From Calonectria ilicicola (Eukaryota > Ascomycota > Sordariomycetes > Hypocreales > Nectriaceae), in contig CP085829.1 of assembly GCA_020809705.1 (NCBI GenBank), positions 5,456,001 through 5,520,000 of the forward strand: 64,000 bases of DNA, written 5' to 3'. Both the position numbers and the translations under genes were made by a program. This document shows positions 48,558 through 61,100 of this stretch, in pieces. The notes beneath the pieces are model-generated. The model was not told where the DNA came from, did no database searches, and worked only from the letters and a program-made list of their open reading frames with translations. Within the stretch, counting starts at the first letter, position 1. Every line of letters starts with the position of its first letter.

Positions 48558-50426
48558 ATGACTCAGATTCAATTTCGACAACTCAACACAGCGTTTATGG
48601 ATGCCCAGCCTCCCTCTCCAGCGGACCTCGACCGTACACTTGCGGGTCAGGAAGACGAACCCGCCCATGGGCTGGTCCAAAGTGCTTTCGATGATATCCA
48701 AAGCGAGAGTGGCGATCACTCTATTCCAGCAGTCTCCCCCTCTCAGACCGAGACCAGCATGGTCGAGGTCAAAACTGAAGGTCTCACGTTGGCCGATGAA
48801 CTAATGAGAACGGAGGCAGAAGACCAAAACGACGAAGAGACTTGCCAGAGCCCAAGCTTGAGTATGGTCTCACTAGACAACAAGCCAGCCACTGAATCGG
48901 GCAAATCTCAAAAGGATTTGATTGAATATGCAACAGGCTGGAAGGATGCAATTCAAAGCTTAATTGAGTCACCGACAAGCGACTATGGGGATCTAAAGAA
49001 GTGTTTAAGTACCATCAAAGACGAAATGACACAAGCGACAACGGACCACAGCGATCGCCTAGCGGAGGCTGCAGCCCGTATCACGGAGCTTACAACTAGT
49101 GTAGAGGATCTCACGGCACGCAATCGTCAGCTTTCTTTACAACAAAAACAGCTTGAAGGGTTCAACAAGACTATGACGTCAACATCAACATCGATTGATC
49201 CTGAAGACCAGAAAAAGGAGAGAAAGGTTTCTACTAATTACATGGAAGATGCTGAAATGATCGCGTGGCATTCCTACAACAAAAAAAAGGTTCACGCTGA
49301 ACCAAACAATTTTCGCATACCAAATAGCAACCGAAGTGCAGGTTGGGCGTCACAAACGCTTCCCAAAGTTCAACCACCGCTCCCACCGCTCCATATTCCT
49401 CGACCCCAGCGTCAACGATCTGTTGGCAGGGAGTGGAAGAGGCCAGGTTTCGAAGCACCCAGGTCTAAGCGGCGATCGCATCTACAATCGTCTGCTGAAG
49501 TCTCACCTGATACCCCGCAACCTGATTTGGGTGACACAGACTCCATAGGTCGATCGAGCATATTTTGGGCCAGAGGACATGGTAGCATGGCCTCTATCCC
49601 ACAGAGTCCGTCTTCCGAGGCCCCCTCCCCTATCTCTTCTAATTCTAGCATGGCGAAAGCGTCACCAGAAAGAATTCAGTTGTTTGATGCATCGCAAGAA
49701 CTGCAAGGATCGACCGAGGCAGGTTCACCAACGCGTCCAGTAAGTGATGATCACAAATCAGCGCTGCTTTTTGACGAATGTGCTCCGTCTGGCACATTTA
49801 TACATGAAGATGGCAAGGACGACGAAGCCCTCAGTCAAGGAGTAAGCACACGGAAGTTTGAATTAGCTCCAAATTGGAATTCAATTGAGCCTCAAAGCCG
49901 CAAGGTGGAATGCCTGCTTGATAACAATTTTGACCTCCCTAGTGAAATAGTTCTGGATTCCCATTCTATGGCCACCCCCACTGGCGGAAAGAACCAAGGG
50001 AAGGATGACGGGTTGGATACAGAATATTCAGAAAAGACCACAAAAGGAGGTCCAATGTCACCTCAAAGCCCCATGGTTGGTCAGAATAAGGATTTCTACG
50101 GAATAATGACAGGTGTACTAGTGTTTCTATGGGCGTACACTGGTCCATTGCTTAAACTGGCCTACATCGGTTTGTTCATTATGACGGTTCAAATCTACGT
50201 AGCTAGCCTACGTCAACAGCGGATTTGGCTTACGGCCAATGGCCTAACAAGGGAATATATGCTAAAGACTTATGTGGAAACTCCCTCTTGGATGCTGGTT
50301 CCTGGAGTGGATGGTGGCTTGACATTGGGCTTGGATGAGACGATAGTCTGGCTATGGCAGGCACTCCCGTGGAATACTAGTGTAGCCTACAACGGTTGGT
50401 GGTTGTGGGGAACAGGTAACGAATGA
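48558..50426 (+). CDS. Unrecognised coiled-coil protein with two C-terminal membrane helices
   Basis: A single open frame of 622 codons without introns. The first ATG is at 48558; a second at 48597 (MDAQPPSPADL) is an equally plausible start and would give 609 residues. The order is an acidic N-terminus, a coiled-coil stretch at about 135-210 (RLAEAAARITELTTSVEDLT, ARNRQLSLQQKQLEG), then 300 residues of Ser/Pro-rich disorder. Near the end two hydrophobic helices (IMTGVLVFLWAYTGPLLKL and LAYIGLFIMTVQIYVASL) are followed by an 80-residue tail rich in Trp, ending WWLWGTGNE. The layout suggests a membrane-anchored scaffold with a large cytosolic or nuclear part, for example at the ER or nuclear envelope. 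That is inference only; I recognise no family. Confidence 0.75.
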   Translation: MTQIQFRQLNTAFMDAQPPSPADLDRTLAGQEDEPAHGLVQSAFDDIQSESGDHSIPAVSPSQTETSMVEVKTEGLTLADELMRTEAEDQNDEETCQSPSLSMVSLDNKPATESGKSQKDLIEYATGWKDAIQSLIESPTSDYGDLKKCLSTIKDEMTQATTDHSDRLAEAAARITELTTSVEDLTARNRQLSLQQKQLEGFNKTMTSTSTSIDPEDQKKERKVSTNYMEDAEMIAWHSYNKKKVHAEPNNFRIPNSNRSAGWASQTLPKVQPPLPPLHIPRPQRQRSVGREWKRPGFEAPRSKRRSHLQSSAEVSPDTPQPDLGDTDSIGRSSIFWARGHGSMASIPQSPSSEAPSPISSNSSMAKASPERIQLFDASQELQGSTEAGSPTRPVSDDHKSALLFDECAPSGTFIHEDGKDDEALSQGVSTRKFELAPNWNSIEPQSRKVECLLDNNFDLPSEIVLDSHSMATPTGGKNQGKDDGLDTEYSEKTTKGGPMSPQSPMVGQNKDFYGIMTGVLVFLWAYTGPLLKLAYIGLFIMTVQIYVASLRQQRIWLTANGLTREYMLKTYVETPSWMLVPGVDGGLTLGLDETIVWLWQALPWNTSVAYNGWWLWGTGNE

Positions 50427-51465
50427 GACTTGGTTGGAAGGAAGTAAATAAAGGGTCTTGAGGAGTTATTCGCGTGGTGTGTGGCGCGTGGTGAATGTGT
50501 GAGTAAGCACGAGGTCGACAGTACGCCAGTTTCAAATGACAAAATAGCAAAATCGTTGTGGTCTGCATGTGATTTCCCCATGCTTATTATAGATATGGTA
50601 TTTGGAATTTCTAGAAAAATGACGTGTGATGCATTTGCAAGGCGACGGCGCGAGAAAGTGTCCACTTTGGCTGCATGTCTCGGTTCGGAACAGACAACTA
50701 ACAGGAGTGCGGGGACAGGCTAAACCAACAGGGCATAGCTAGCGAGTGAGGAATTACTGATTCCAAAGGCATGGGCTGTGTACGAAAACGATTTGAAAGC
50801 GAAATGCAGTAAGCGTGGCGCACGGTGCTGCTTATTAGCCCGTGCCTGGGTGAATGCATGCATCCAGGACGATGGATTTGATTTGGAATTTACTAGACCC
50901 TGCCGCTACGGCTGCCACAGCCATGCACATACATGCACGTCTCCTTGCAGCAGCAAAACCACATGTCATGATAAGCACCTTGTCAACTCTAGTATTACAA
51001 AAAGATCTTGATGACCCAGCAAACCAGCCAACCAATCAGCCAAACAGGGGAGGGCATGGTGGCCGCCGCACAGCCCATGATCCATGGTGTCAAATTTTTG
51101 CTGTGGGATAATTAAGCTTCCGAGCCTCGGCATGCGGTCAAAGGTTGCGCGTATCGGCGAGTGGATTCGGCCGAAGCCGTTGCGGCGAGGGAAGCGAGTG
51201 GGCCATGGACATGCGCCCTGCCCGTTGGCAGACCCAGCTTGGTAATGCTACGACGTGGTGTTGATGTCATGGTTAGCTGTGGATGAGGAATCCAAAGGTC
51301 AAAAAATAGCTGTAGTGCGTTAGACCACACCTGGCCCTGGTCAATTTGCAAAGATACCTTCGCTATCGCAACGAAGAACGTCGGTGCGCTCGCCGAGGCT
51401 CGTCCTTTAACTTATTATTTATATTAAATGCTCCATCGCTCGCCCAGCTCTTTTTTTCTTTTTCA
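50427..51465. other. Intergenic region upstream of the DUF4336 gene
   Basis: No supported gene. It is GC-normal with short overlapping frames on both strands. The DUF4336 frame stays open upstream to 51346, but the first codon there that is a true ATG with leader-like context is at 51466. Confidence 0.55.
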
Positions 51466-52574
51466 ATGTCACTGCAACAAATTCCTAAAACGATCTCCAG
51501 ATCCAGACCTCACGCCATCGCGCCCACCATCATCGCACCCTTGACCAGCTTACAGGACACATCAGACCCCTGCTCTCGCCGTCATCCACTTTTCAGCAAT
51601 TTACAGCCGTTTCGCCGTATATCACCACTGCGAAGTCATCGTTCATTCTACCCCCGACGAGCCGCTTTCAGTTCCTCTCCAGCTCTCACCATGTCTTCCA
51701 AGCTCATCCCCTCCAACCCTGACGATGTCATGGTCATCCGCAATGTCACTCCAAACATTGCCACTTTTTCTGTTCCTTTTGCGAGATTCGGAAGAATCAA
51801 GATTGGAGGCCGAGGAACTCTTGGTACGTACACGCGACATGCTTCTTTCACAAATGTACAACCAGCTAACTCACCTCAACAGTGAAGCTCACCTCTGGAT
51901 CTCTTGCTGTCTTCTCCCCAGTAGCTCTCACGGAGGCTTCAAAGGCCAAAGTCGCCGAGATGGGTGGTGACGTTCGCTACATTGTAGCCCTCGACTATGA
52001 GCACCATATCTTCATCTCAGAGTGGGCCAAGGAGTACCCGCAAGCCAAAATCATCGGCCCCCAGGGCTTGCCTGAGAAGCGGGCCAAGCAGCAGGACGAC
52101 CCCAAGATTGGCAGCGAGGAATTCTCCGTCATCTTCACCAAGGAAAACAAGCACGAGGTCCGCATCAGCGAAGAATTCGACGCCGACTTTGAGTACGAGT
52201 ACGTCGACGCTCACGCCAATCTCGAAATCGTATTTTACTACAAGCCCGAGCGCATCGTCATCCAAGCCGATCTTCTATTCAACTTGCCCGCCACCGAGCA
52301 GTACAGCAAGGTGCCCGCGGCAGAGCAGCCCGCCGATGGTTTCCTTGGCAAACTCTTCTCCAGCATCCAGGATGTGCAGGGCGACGCCCGCTGGCTGAAG
52401 CGCTTCAACTGGTACCTCGTCAAGGACCGCGAGAGCTACGGTGAAAGCATGAAGCGCATTGTGGCGTGGGACTTTGACACCATGATCCCTTGCCACGGAG
52501 ACGTAATGGAGGGAAACGCAAAGGATCAATTTCGCAAGGTCTTTGAGTGGCACCTCGAGGGCCACAAGAACTAA
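51466..52574 (+). CDS. DUF4336 family protein (metallo-beta-lactamase-like fold), two possible starts
   Basis: Exons 51466-51823 and 51883-52574. From the ATG at 51691 (MSSKLIPSNPDDVMVIRNV) the protein has 274 residues, the usual start for relatives I remember. The same frame is open to an upstream ATG at 51466, adding 75 residues rich in Arg and Ser and poor in acids, ending RRAAFSSSPALT, which looks like a mitochondrial presequence. The conserved body includes NIATFSVPFARFGRIKIGGR and KLTSGSLAVFSPVALT. It continues through RYIVALDYEHHIFISEWAK with a His pair, AKIIGPQGLPEKR, VDAHANLEIVFYYKPERIV, and FDTMIPCHGDVMEG near the end. These fit the DUF4336 family, related in fold to metallo-beta-lactamases. 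The biochemical role is not established. The 59-base intron restores GGRGTLVKLTSG. Confidence 0.88.
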
Positions 52575-53188
52575 GCTTTGAATGATGAGGGTTTCATTGG
52601 GACGATTTGTACGAATCATGTCGGGTACGTGGTAATGGGTGGGTGGCTACGTCATTCTATGCTGAGGAGTTGGTTTGTGGTTGTTCTGCTCTTGCTTTAA
52701 GATTGATACCAGAGAACGGATTAAAGCCGTCTTCCAAATACTAGATTGTATTATATAGCGTTTGTACATTTCGAGCTGAAGAGAAAGCTCATTGTACTAA
52801 TACAGCACATGTTCGAATGAAATGAGCCCAGCCCACACGCGCTGCTGTGACCAAGCTCGAACCAAATGAAGTCATGATGAACGCCGGCATCATTAAATTT
52901 ATCTAACCTTTTTCTGACCCAAAGAATCGCAAAATGTGTATGATCAGGATAAAATTAGTCTAAATTATTGCTCCAATAAAAACATAGCTGGGTTTTGTAT
53001 GTCATTCCTTTCATCTTGGTGTCTTCTTGGTGTCGGAGGTATGAGTGGCCCGTGCATATCCCGCCTTGCTTATCTTATCAGCAAGCGGCGTGCTCACTGG
53101 ATGTTAGCGCGGATGCTCCTCAACGCCATCCCACGCCGTCACCATCTTAACATATTCAAGCTCCCACCCCAGTATGAGTTGATCCGAA
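52575..53188. other. Intergenic region between the DUF4336 gene and VPS34
   Basis: About 610 bases with the DUF4336 3' flank and the VPS34 promoter. No gene was seen. Confidence 0.6.
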
Positions 53189-56110
53189 ATGGCTGAGTAC
53201 GGGCGCATGGACCCGTTCTCCTTTGCGGGCTCCAAGGATGTCGAACACCCAGTGAGCATTCGCATGTGAGTGCCATCATCTTGGACCCTACCATGTTTCC
53301 CTAGCCAGCTGACGCCTCGTCGCAGAATGAACCTAGAGGGCGAAGAGCCTCCCTTCAAGCATTCTACCCTTCTCGAAAACCCCGATCTCCGACATATAGG
53401 GTCCAACATTAGGTGCGCAACTCTAGTCGCTAGAATTGCTGCTTGGTCTGACATCGAACCAGCTCCCACTCGGATGTTTACGTCACTGTTCAAGTCTGGG
53501 CTGGCTCCAAGCCCCTCACAGTACCTGTCCAAACTGCGTATAAACCTTTTCGATCCGAACGAAAGTATGACATTCCAACTTGATTGAGTTGCAGACACTC
53601 AGCCTAACGGAAACAGATGGAACGAATGGCTCCAGTTGCCCATTTCATACAAATCTCTCCCAGCGAACTCCTGCCTCGCAATAACCGTGTGGGATTTGTC
53701 GCCCACCGGCGGCAAGGGCGCGATTGGTCATGCGATTCCCTTTGGCGGCACGACGCTGTCCATGTTTGATGAGGATAACCAGGTGCAAAAGGGTCGACAG
53801 AAGTGCTTAGTCCATCGTCACAAGCAGGCCGACGGTACCGACAACTCGACGACACCCGCTCTAGTCTCGACCAAGAAGAAGCCAAACTCACGCAAAGGCT
53901 CTGCCCCCCCTCTCGATAAAGACGCTGAGGAGCTCGATCGCATGGAGACGTTATTCAAAAAGCACGAGATGGGCGAGATTCCTCGCGTTGACTGGCTAGA
54001 CCAGATGGTCTTTCGTAATTTCGAAAAGGGAGGCTTACAGGCGGCAAAATCATCCATGAAGATGTTGCAACGTCAGCAAGCTTTGAATGGAGATGGGCAT
54101 GGGAATAGCAGCGGTGAAAAGGGTGCCTCGGAAGACGGCCGCCCAGGACAGTCAACATTCCTCCTCAATGTTGAACTGCCGCGCTTCGACTTTCCGGTTG
54201 TTTTTTCTGACCATGAATACGATCCTCCTCCCATTTCATCTCTGCAAAACTTGTCTGTCTCTCAAGCTAGCATTCCTCAGAGGCAGCCAAATCTACAGTA
54301 CGGACCAGGAATCAACGCCGTAGGCGAAGGCTCCTCTGGTCCAAGCGGGCGGCTTGTCAAGGTTTATGATCCAGAGGTTGGACATAAAGACAACCCAGCC
54401 GAGGCAAAACACCGTCGCCTCTTTCGAAGTTCCCACAGACATGGAATCCTTGATAAGGATCTGAAGCCAAATGCAAAGGTCCGAGATGAACTGAACCAGA
54501 TCATGTCATACCCCCCAACTCATGTTCTAAACACGGAAGAGACGGATTTGGTGTGGAAATTCCGCTACCATTTAACTCGAGACAAGAGGGCGTTGACCAA
54601 ATTTGTCAAGTCAGTAAACTGGAACGATCAAAGCGAATCTAAACTCGCCATCCAAGTGCTTGGGCGCTGGACGGAGATTGATGTTGACGATGCCCTCGAA
54701 CTTCTCGGTCCATCCTTTGACAATGGAGCAGTACGTTCATACGCTGTAGAACGCCTTCGCAAATCAGATGACAACGAGCTACTCTTGTATTTACTGCAGC
54801 TGGTGCAGGCTTTAAAATACGAGCACATCTCAACGGATGATGCCGAGGATAGTTCACATGATTCTTCTCTGGCACGATTTCTTATCCAGCGAGCAGCCGC
54901 GAATTTTCAGCTCGGAAACTATTTCCACTGGTATCTCATGGTAGAATGCGATGATACTAGCCCAGAGCAAGGGCTTGATAATCGGAGCATCTACCGCAAA
55001 GTGGCATATGAATTCATGACGGAACTAGTGAAGCAGCCAGATGGAATAGAAAACAGGAAAACGCTTTTACGACAGGCCGAACTTGTTGCTATCCTAAGCA
55101 GAGTTGCAAAGGAGGTCAAGACAACCACTGACTCCAACGCCAAGAAAACAGATCGGGTCAAACACTTCCTTGCAGACCCCAAAAATGAATTGCTTATCAT
55201 TGACCCGCCATTACCTATGCCGCTTGACCCCTCGGTATTTATCACGGGAGTTGTTCCTGACCAAACTAACGTATTCAAGTCCTCATTGAGCCCTTTCAAG
55301 TGCACGTTCAAGACTACCACTGGCAGCATCTACCCCATCATTTTTAAGGTTGGAGATGATCTACGACAAGACCAGCTGGTGATTCAAATTATTACACTTA
55401 TGGATCAACTGCTTCAAAAAGAAAACCTAGATCTCAAGCTTTCGCCTTACAAGATTTTGGCGACCAGCACATCAGCTGGCGCATCTCAGTTTGTCCAGTC
55501 AGCAAGTTTATCCAGCATTGTGAACAAGTTCAAAGCAAATCCCGCGCTGGGCTACCTCAAGTACCATAACCCAGATGATAGCCAACCGCTCGGCGTTCGC
55601 CAAGAAACTCTCGATATCTATGTAAGGTCTTGTGCCGGATATTGTGTTATTACATATATCTTGGGTGTGGGAGATCGTCATCTTGAAAATCTGCTCCTGG
55701 CACCCGACGGCCACTTTTTCCATGCCGACTTTGGTTTTATCCTCGGTCGCGATCCCAAGCCTTTTGCTCCGCTCATGAAGCTATCTAAAGAAATGGTTGA
55801 CTGTATGGGCGGCGTACAGTCAGATCACTACCAACAGTTCAAACAATACTGTTTCCTTGCATACACGGCGTTGAGGAAGTCGTCAAACCTCATTCTAAAT
55901 CTATTTAGTCTCATGGTAGACGCCAATATCCCAGATATCAGACTTGAACCTGACAAGGCGGTTCTCAAGGTGCGAGAGAGGTTTCACCTTGAGATGAGCG
56001 AGGAGGAAGCCTTGCGGTACTTTGAGAGAATCATTGAGGATTCGCAGACAGCGTTTGCGCCGCTTGTAATTGATAAGCTGCATGAGTGGGCACAGGCTTT
56101 CCGCGCATAA
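53189..56110 (+). CDS. VPS34: Class III phosphatidylinositol 3-kinase Vps34
   Basis: Exons 53189-53265, 53326-53412, 53463-53564 and 53617-56110 give 919 residues. The three short 5' introns (60, 50 and 52 bases) all rejoin conserved C2 sequence: SIRI to MNLEGEEPPF, GSNIS to HSDVYVTVQVW, and SERK to WNEWLQLP. The order is an N-terminal C2 domain (about 20-220), a PIK helical domain (about 350-530) and the lipid kinase domain (about 620-919). Kinase motifs are IIFKVGDDLRQDQL (ATP-binding Lys), LGVGDRHLENLLL (catalytic loop, about 773) and HADFGFILGRDPKPF (DFG and class III activation loop). The C-terminal helix ends HEWAQAFRA. Vps34 makes PI3P on endosomes and autophagic membranes with Vps15 and Vps30. 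The length matches fungal orthologues. Confidence 0.96.
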
Positions 56111-58130
56111 GTACCAGGTTTATGAATTAGATACAGAGTCCCTAATAGACACAGTAGTCATACGATGCACTTGAAGTTGGTTCCCATTTATTCTGTCAAG
56201 ATGAATAAAAGCTAGCTGCCATCTCACAAGAATGCTATCTGGAATTAAAGATCTAATTGTAACTCTATGCCAACTCGAATGGTAAACAACGCCGGCTTTC
56301 ATTTTCCCAATGAATTCACCAACTACCCTTAACTGCAAATGCCATGATGAAATAGAATGTGATGGATAAAGTATACAGTATGACACCACAAATTTTAGTT
56401 CAAGTATATGCACCTCGTTAGCCTCCAGGATATCTCATGAACACAAACGCAAAAGGAGCAGCACGATAGTTGTTGCCTCTGGGGAAAGGAAGTGCAGCCC
56501 GGGAACCTATATCCTTAGGTAGTACGATACTGGACAAGATAAAACCTTGGGATGATATTTTCTTACAAAACCTTATCAAGACTCAAGCACTTCCTTTTTA
56601 CCTTTATCAAAATACACCTGTAAATGAGACCTTGGACAGCAGTAGCCTTAACGACCAGGTAAAATGTTCTGCTAATGAGACGACGGATACAAGAATAACT
56701 TTCCCCGCGGACAAAACGCAATCCAAATCATCATCAAACAAGCCCTCGAACAATTATCAAAAAAAAAAAAAAAAAAAGGAAGAGAAGAACACTTGCACGA
56801 CAACCACGAAAATGGAACTTTCAACCGTCTGTTGTGTCCCCTACCCTACAGTCGTCACCTTTTCCCAGCAGGAGTCACAGATACCAACGATCGTGAGATG
56901 CGGAAGCAGCACGTTCACGGCCTAAGGGATACCACTGTTCTACTGCCAAGGCCAGTGAATCTCAATGCATATTCAGCGACACACAAAAAGTCGTTCGAAC
57001 AAGTTCTTATGAAGCCTCGCAGCTTTCCTTAACAGCACAATCCAAAATTGAGATTTTAATCCCCATCCTCAGTACAACTACTAGATCACTTCTCTCCAAA
57101 TCGCCTACAGCATATTGAAAGCATGCATCCATTTCTTGGCCACAGCCCAATTTCGGTACAACCAGAAGTTGCTGCAAGATTGAATAAAACTCTCGGGTTT
57201 GCTTCACAAGAACCCAGTGGTCTTTGCGACAGAGCCGTCATACTCTGCGACCAGAAGACACTCACACACTCACACATAATTGATGGGTTATTTTGGCCTA
57301 GTTGAAACAAGTAAATGGGGGCTTGACTAAGAGGGAGCCCTAAAGCCACAAAGATGGCAGATACACTTAAGTTTGGCCACAATTTGCCCGACCAGGGAAC
57401 AATCAACTCAATCCTTTGTGTAGAATACCCTCATGAAAGTTTACACAGTCGTGCTTAGGATGGTTTAACTTACCAAGGCCATAAATCCCATCATGCACTC
57501 TCCACATCCCTTAATGAAATATCATCTGAACATCACATTCTCCGCAATTAAAACCAATTATACGCCGAGAGATATACCAATAGCAGTCTCTATAAGGGAT
57601 TACTACTTGGTCAGAATACTCGTCACCGAAATTTTTTTGACAACAACAGACTGCTCTATCGCGTATGGAACCAGACTGAGGCAACCATCAAGCCCAGCGA
57701 ATCTCAACGCTCATCCTTCAACACCCACATCCCATCAATGAAACATGTCGTTCGAACGCCGTGTCCTGTAAAACCCAGATCGTTCAAGATCTCATAGATA
57801 CTCCAATGACAGTCTCTACAAGCGATTGGATGGAAAAGGTGTCTGTTATCTTCGTGGCTCTGGTACGTCTGAGAAATCCTGGTGAAGCCTGCAACTTGTT
57901 CCTTAATTTAAATTATTTATTATTTTGTTGGATTCAAAGGGAAGGTAGGTTTTAGCACTAGTGCCGGGTCTCTAGGGTGTGTGTGAATCTTGCTTGTTTT
58001 TCATCTATCTAGGCTAGCCTGTGGTATTTATATATGTATACATAGGTCACCTAACCCACAGGGCTACTGTCTAAAGTAGCCGAGCTTGCTGTTGTAGACT
58101 GGTACTAATACTGGGAACTTTCTTTTTTAT
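56111..58130. other. Degenerate gene-free region next to the AT-rich block
   Basis: No supported gene downstream of VPS34. It is A/T-leaning with an 18-base A run near 56.76 kb. Three diverged copies of a repeat lie in it and are listed separately. The final 170 bases have normal composition before the abrupt change at about 58.13 kb. Confidence 0.55.
56948..57860 (+). repeat. Three diverged copies of a dispersed repeat unit
   Basis: Copies begin at about 56948 (AAGGCCAGTGAATCTCAATG), 57475 (AAGGCCATAAATCCCATCAT) and 57689 (CAAGCCCAGCGAATCTCAAC). Copies two and three continue in parallel. CCACATCCCTTAATGAAAT pairs with CCACATCCCATCAATGAAAC, then CCAATAGCAGTCTCTATAAG with CCAATGACAGTCTCTACAAG. 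Copies one and three also share TCGTTCGAAC. Transitions dominate the differences. The origin is unknown; a decayed transposon is plausible. Confidence 0.5.
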
Positions 58131-61100
58131 AGATAAAGAATATATTAAATATAAAATAAGAAAGTATATATAATTAGTGAAATTAATAGATAGAATAATA
58201 GTATAAAAATTAATATATTTATATTTAAGTAGGTAGTATTTATAATCTTTTATTATTATATTTAATTTAATTTTTAATATAGATTATTATTTTATTTAAA
58301 TTAATAAATTATTTTAATATTTTATTTAAAAATATTTTTATTATAGTATTAATAAAATTATTATTATTATTAATTTATTATATTTTATATATTTTATATT
58401 TTTTATATAATTATTATAAAATTATAATATTAATTATAAAATATTTTTTTTATTATAAACTTTATATTATTTATCTTTTTATTATTAATTATAATTATAT
58501 ATTTAATTTAAAAATTTAAATTTAAATTATTAATAAATAATCTATTAATAAATATAAAAAGTTTTATTATATTTAAATTAATTAAAATATATTTTAATTA
58601 TTAATTTTAATTATTAATTTATTATTATAATTACTTATTTAATTATTTAAAGTTTTTATTAAATAATTCTTAATATTATATTATAATTAATAAATCAAAT
58701 AATACCTCTAATTAACAGATTATTATAATATATACTTCTTAGGCTTATTACTTAATATATTCCTACTTAATAGTTTCTAATTTTAAATCAATAAACTTAA
58801 GCTTCTTTACTTATCCTTTTTAATTAAGGCTAAGATATCTATTAGTATTATAGATTAATTTGCAACTATTGAATAAAAAAACTATTCTTATATTAAAGTT
58901 TATTTTAATTTAATTATAAACTTTACTTTCTTTAATTTATTTTTCTTTAGATTAAAAAATTATTAATTATTAAGGTTAAGTATATTATTAGTTTATATTT
59001 TTATAATATTAAAGAATTTTTCTATTTTTATAATAAGTAAGTATAAATTATAAGTTAATATAATTATTTAAAGATTATTATAATAGTAATTAAAGTATAT
59101 TATTTATTAATATATTCTAGCTTTTATAATATTATAAAGTGATTTAATAATTCTTATAATTATATTTTTAGAGAAATGGCCTTTTATTTGCTTAGGAAGA
59201 TATATAAGTATAATTTTATTTAGCTTTATATTTAATTATTAGTATTTATATTAGGATCTATTATTTATTATTATTATTATATCTTTAAATAACTAATCTT
59301 AACTTCTTATATAGTAATATAGTTCCTTTACCTTTAATCTTATATATTAATTATATACTAAATATTTACTTATTTTTATATTTAATTATATTATATATCT
59401 TAAGTAAAAAAGTATTATAGCCTATTAATATATTAATCTTAATTTAATTAAATAATTTATAAGATTTTCTTAATATTATAATCTTTTCTTCCTAATAGAG
59501 CTATAAACTTAGATTCTAATTAGCTTTTTCTTTTATATTAATATATATAATATTAAATTTATTATAAATAATAACCTTATTAATTCCTTTATTTATATAA
59601 AATATTTAATTAATTAATTAAGATTTTTATAATCTTCTATAATTTTATTTAACCAAAACTACTATAATATCAACCATAAATAATTATAAGTTTTTATATA
59701 ATCTTCCACAATCTTATTTAATTAATACTATTATCATTAGTTCTAATCTTATAAGGCTTCTTCTTTATATTATTATAATAAAATAATTTAATTATAATTA
59801 CTTTAAAGTTTATTAGTCTATATAGTATATTAAGTATATATATCTTCTTATCTATAGTAATCAATCTAAAAAAGCCTTACTAATCTTTTTTCTCTTATTA
59901 TATATATACTTTTAATTATAATAATAATTTATAAATTAATATTATATTAAATTTATTATATATAATAAATATATTATTAACTTATTATTTTACTAATATC
60001 TTATATATTTTATTAATTATCTTATATATAGCCTTAGTATATTATATTATAATAAATATAAATAAGGAATTATTTATTATTTAAAGATAGGTTTTAAATA
60101 TAAGAAGTATTAATATAAGTTTATTTAGGCTAATAAAGTTATTAATAACTTTAATTACTATCTATAGTTTTTATTAATTTATAATTATATCTCTAAATTC
60201 TTATTTAATAATATTATAAGCCTATCTTAATAATTTATAATATCATTTTATCTTTTTAATACTATAATAGGATTTAATAAGAACTTTTTTAATATTAATT
60301 ACTAATAATTAAGTATATTAATAGAATTTATTAGATATAAAATTCCTATCTATATTATAAACAATCTAATTAAGGAGGCTAAAGTAGCTATCAATCTAGT
60401 ATACTTATAATATATCCTATATATCCTTTATTTTCTATTTATTTAGTTTAAAAAAGTAAATTACTTAAAATAATATAATTAAATTAATAATATAAAGTAT
60501 TAATTTATTATTAATTTAAATAATATTAATAATAATTTTATAATTAAATTTATAATTATTCTTTAAAATAAATTTAAATTAACTTAAGGCTTTATTATTT
60601 ATTTAATAATATTAATATACTTTTATAAACTTCTTTAATACTTTAATCTTAAACTCTTAATCTATACATTTTAAAATCTTCTTTAAATAATTAATTAAAA
60701 AATATTTAAATTATTAATAAATCTAATATAGCTTTATCTTTATTAAATAAAATATAATTAATTTTTTAACTTTAAATATCTACTATAGATATTCTTATTA
60801 TTTAATTATTAATATTTTTTTTATCTTAAATAAATATATTTTAAAGATTATCTAATTTAATATTTATTTAGTTTATATTAGTAATAGAAAGAAGAAAAAG
60901 GGTTAATATTAAAATAATATAAAAGTCAATAATATCTAATATTATAAATACTTAAATAATTCCTATTAATATTATAAAACTAACTTTAAATATAATATTA
61001 TAATATAATATTTAATTAATCTTAAGTAATAGTATTAGCTTTAGTAGGGCTTCCACTTGAAAAGCACTTACTATAGATACACTAATAGCTTCTATATTAA

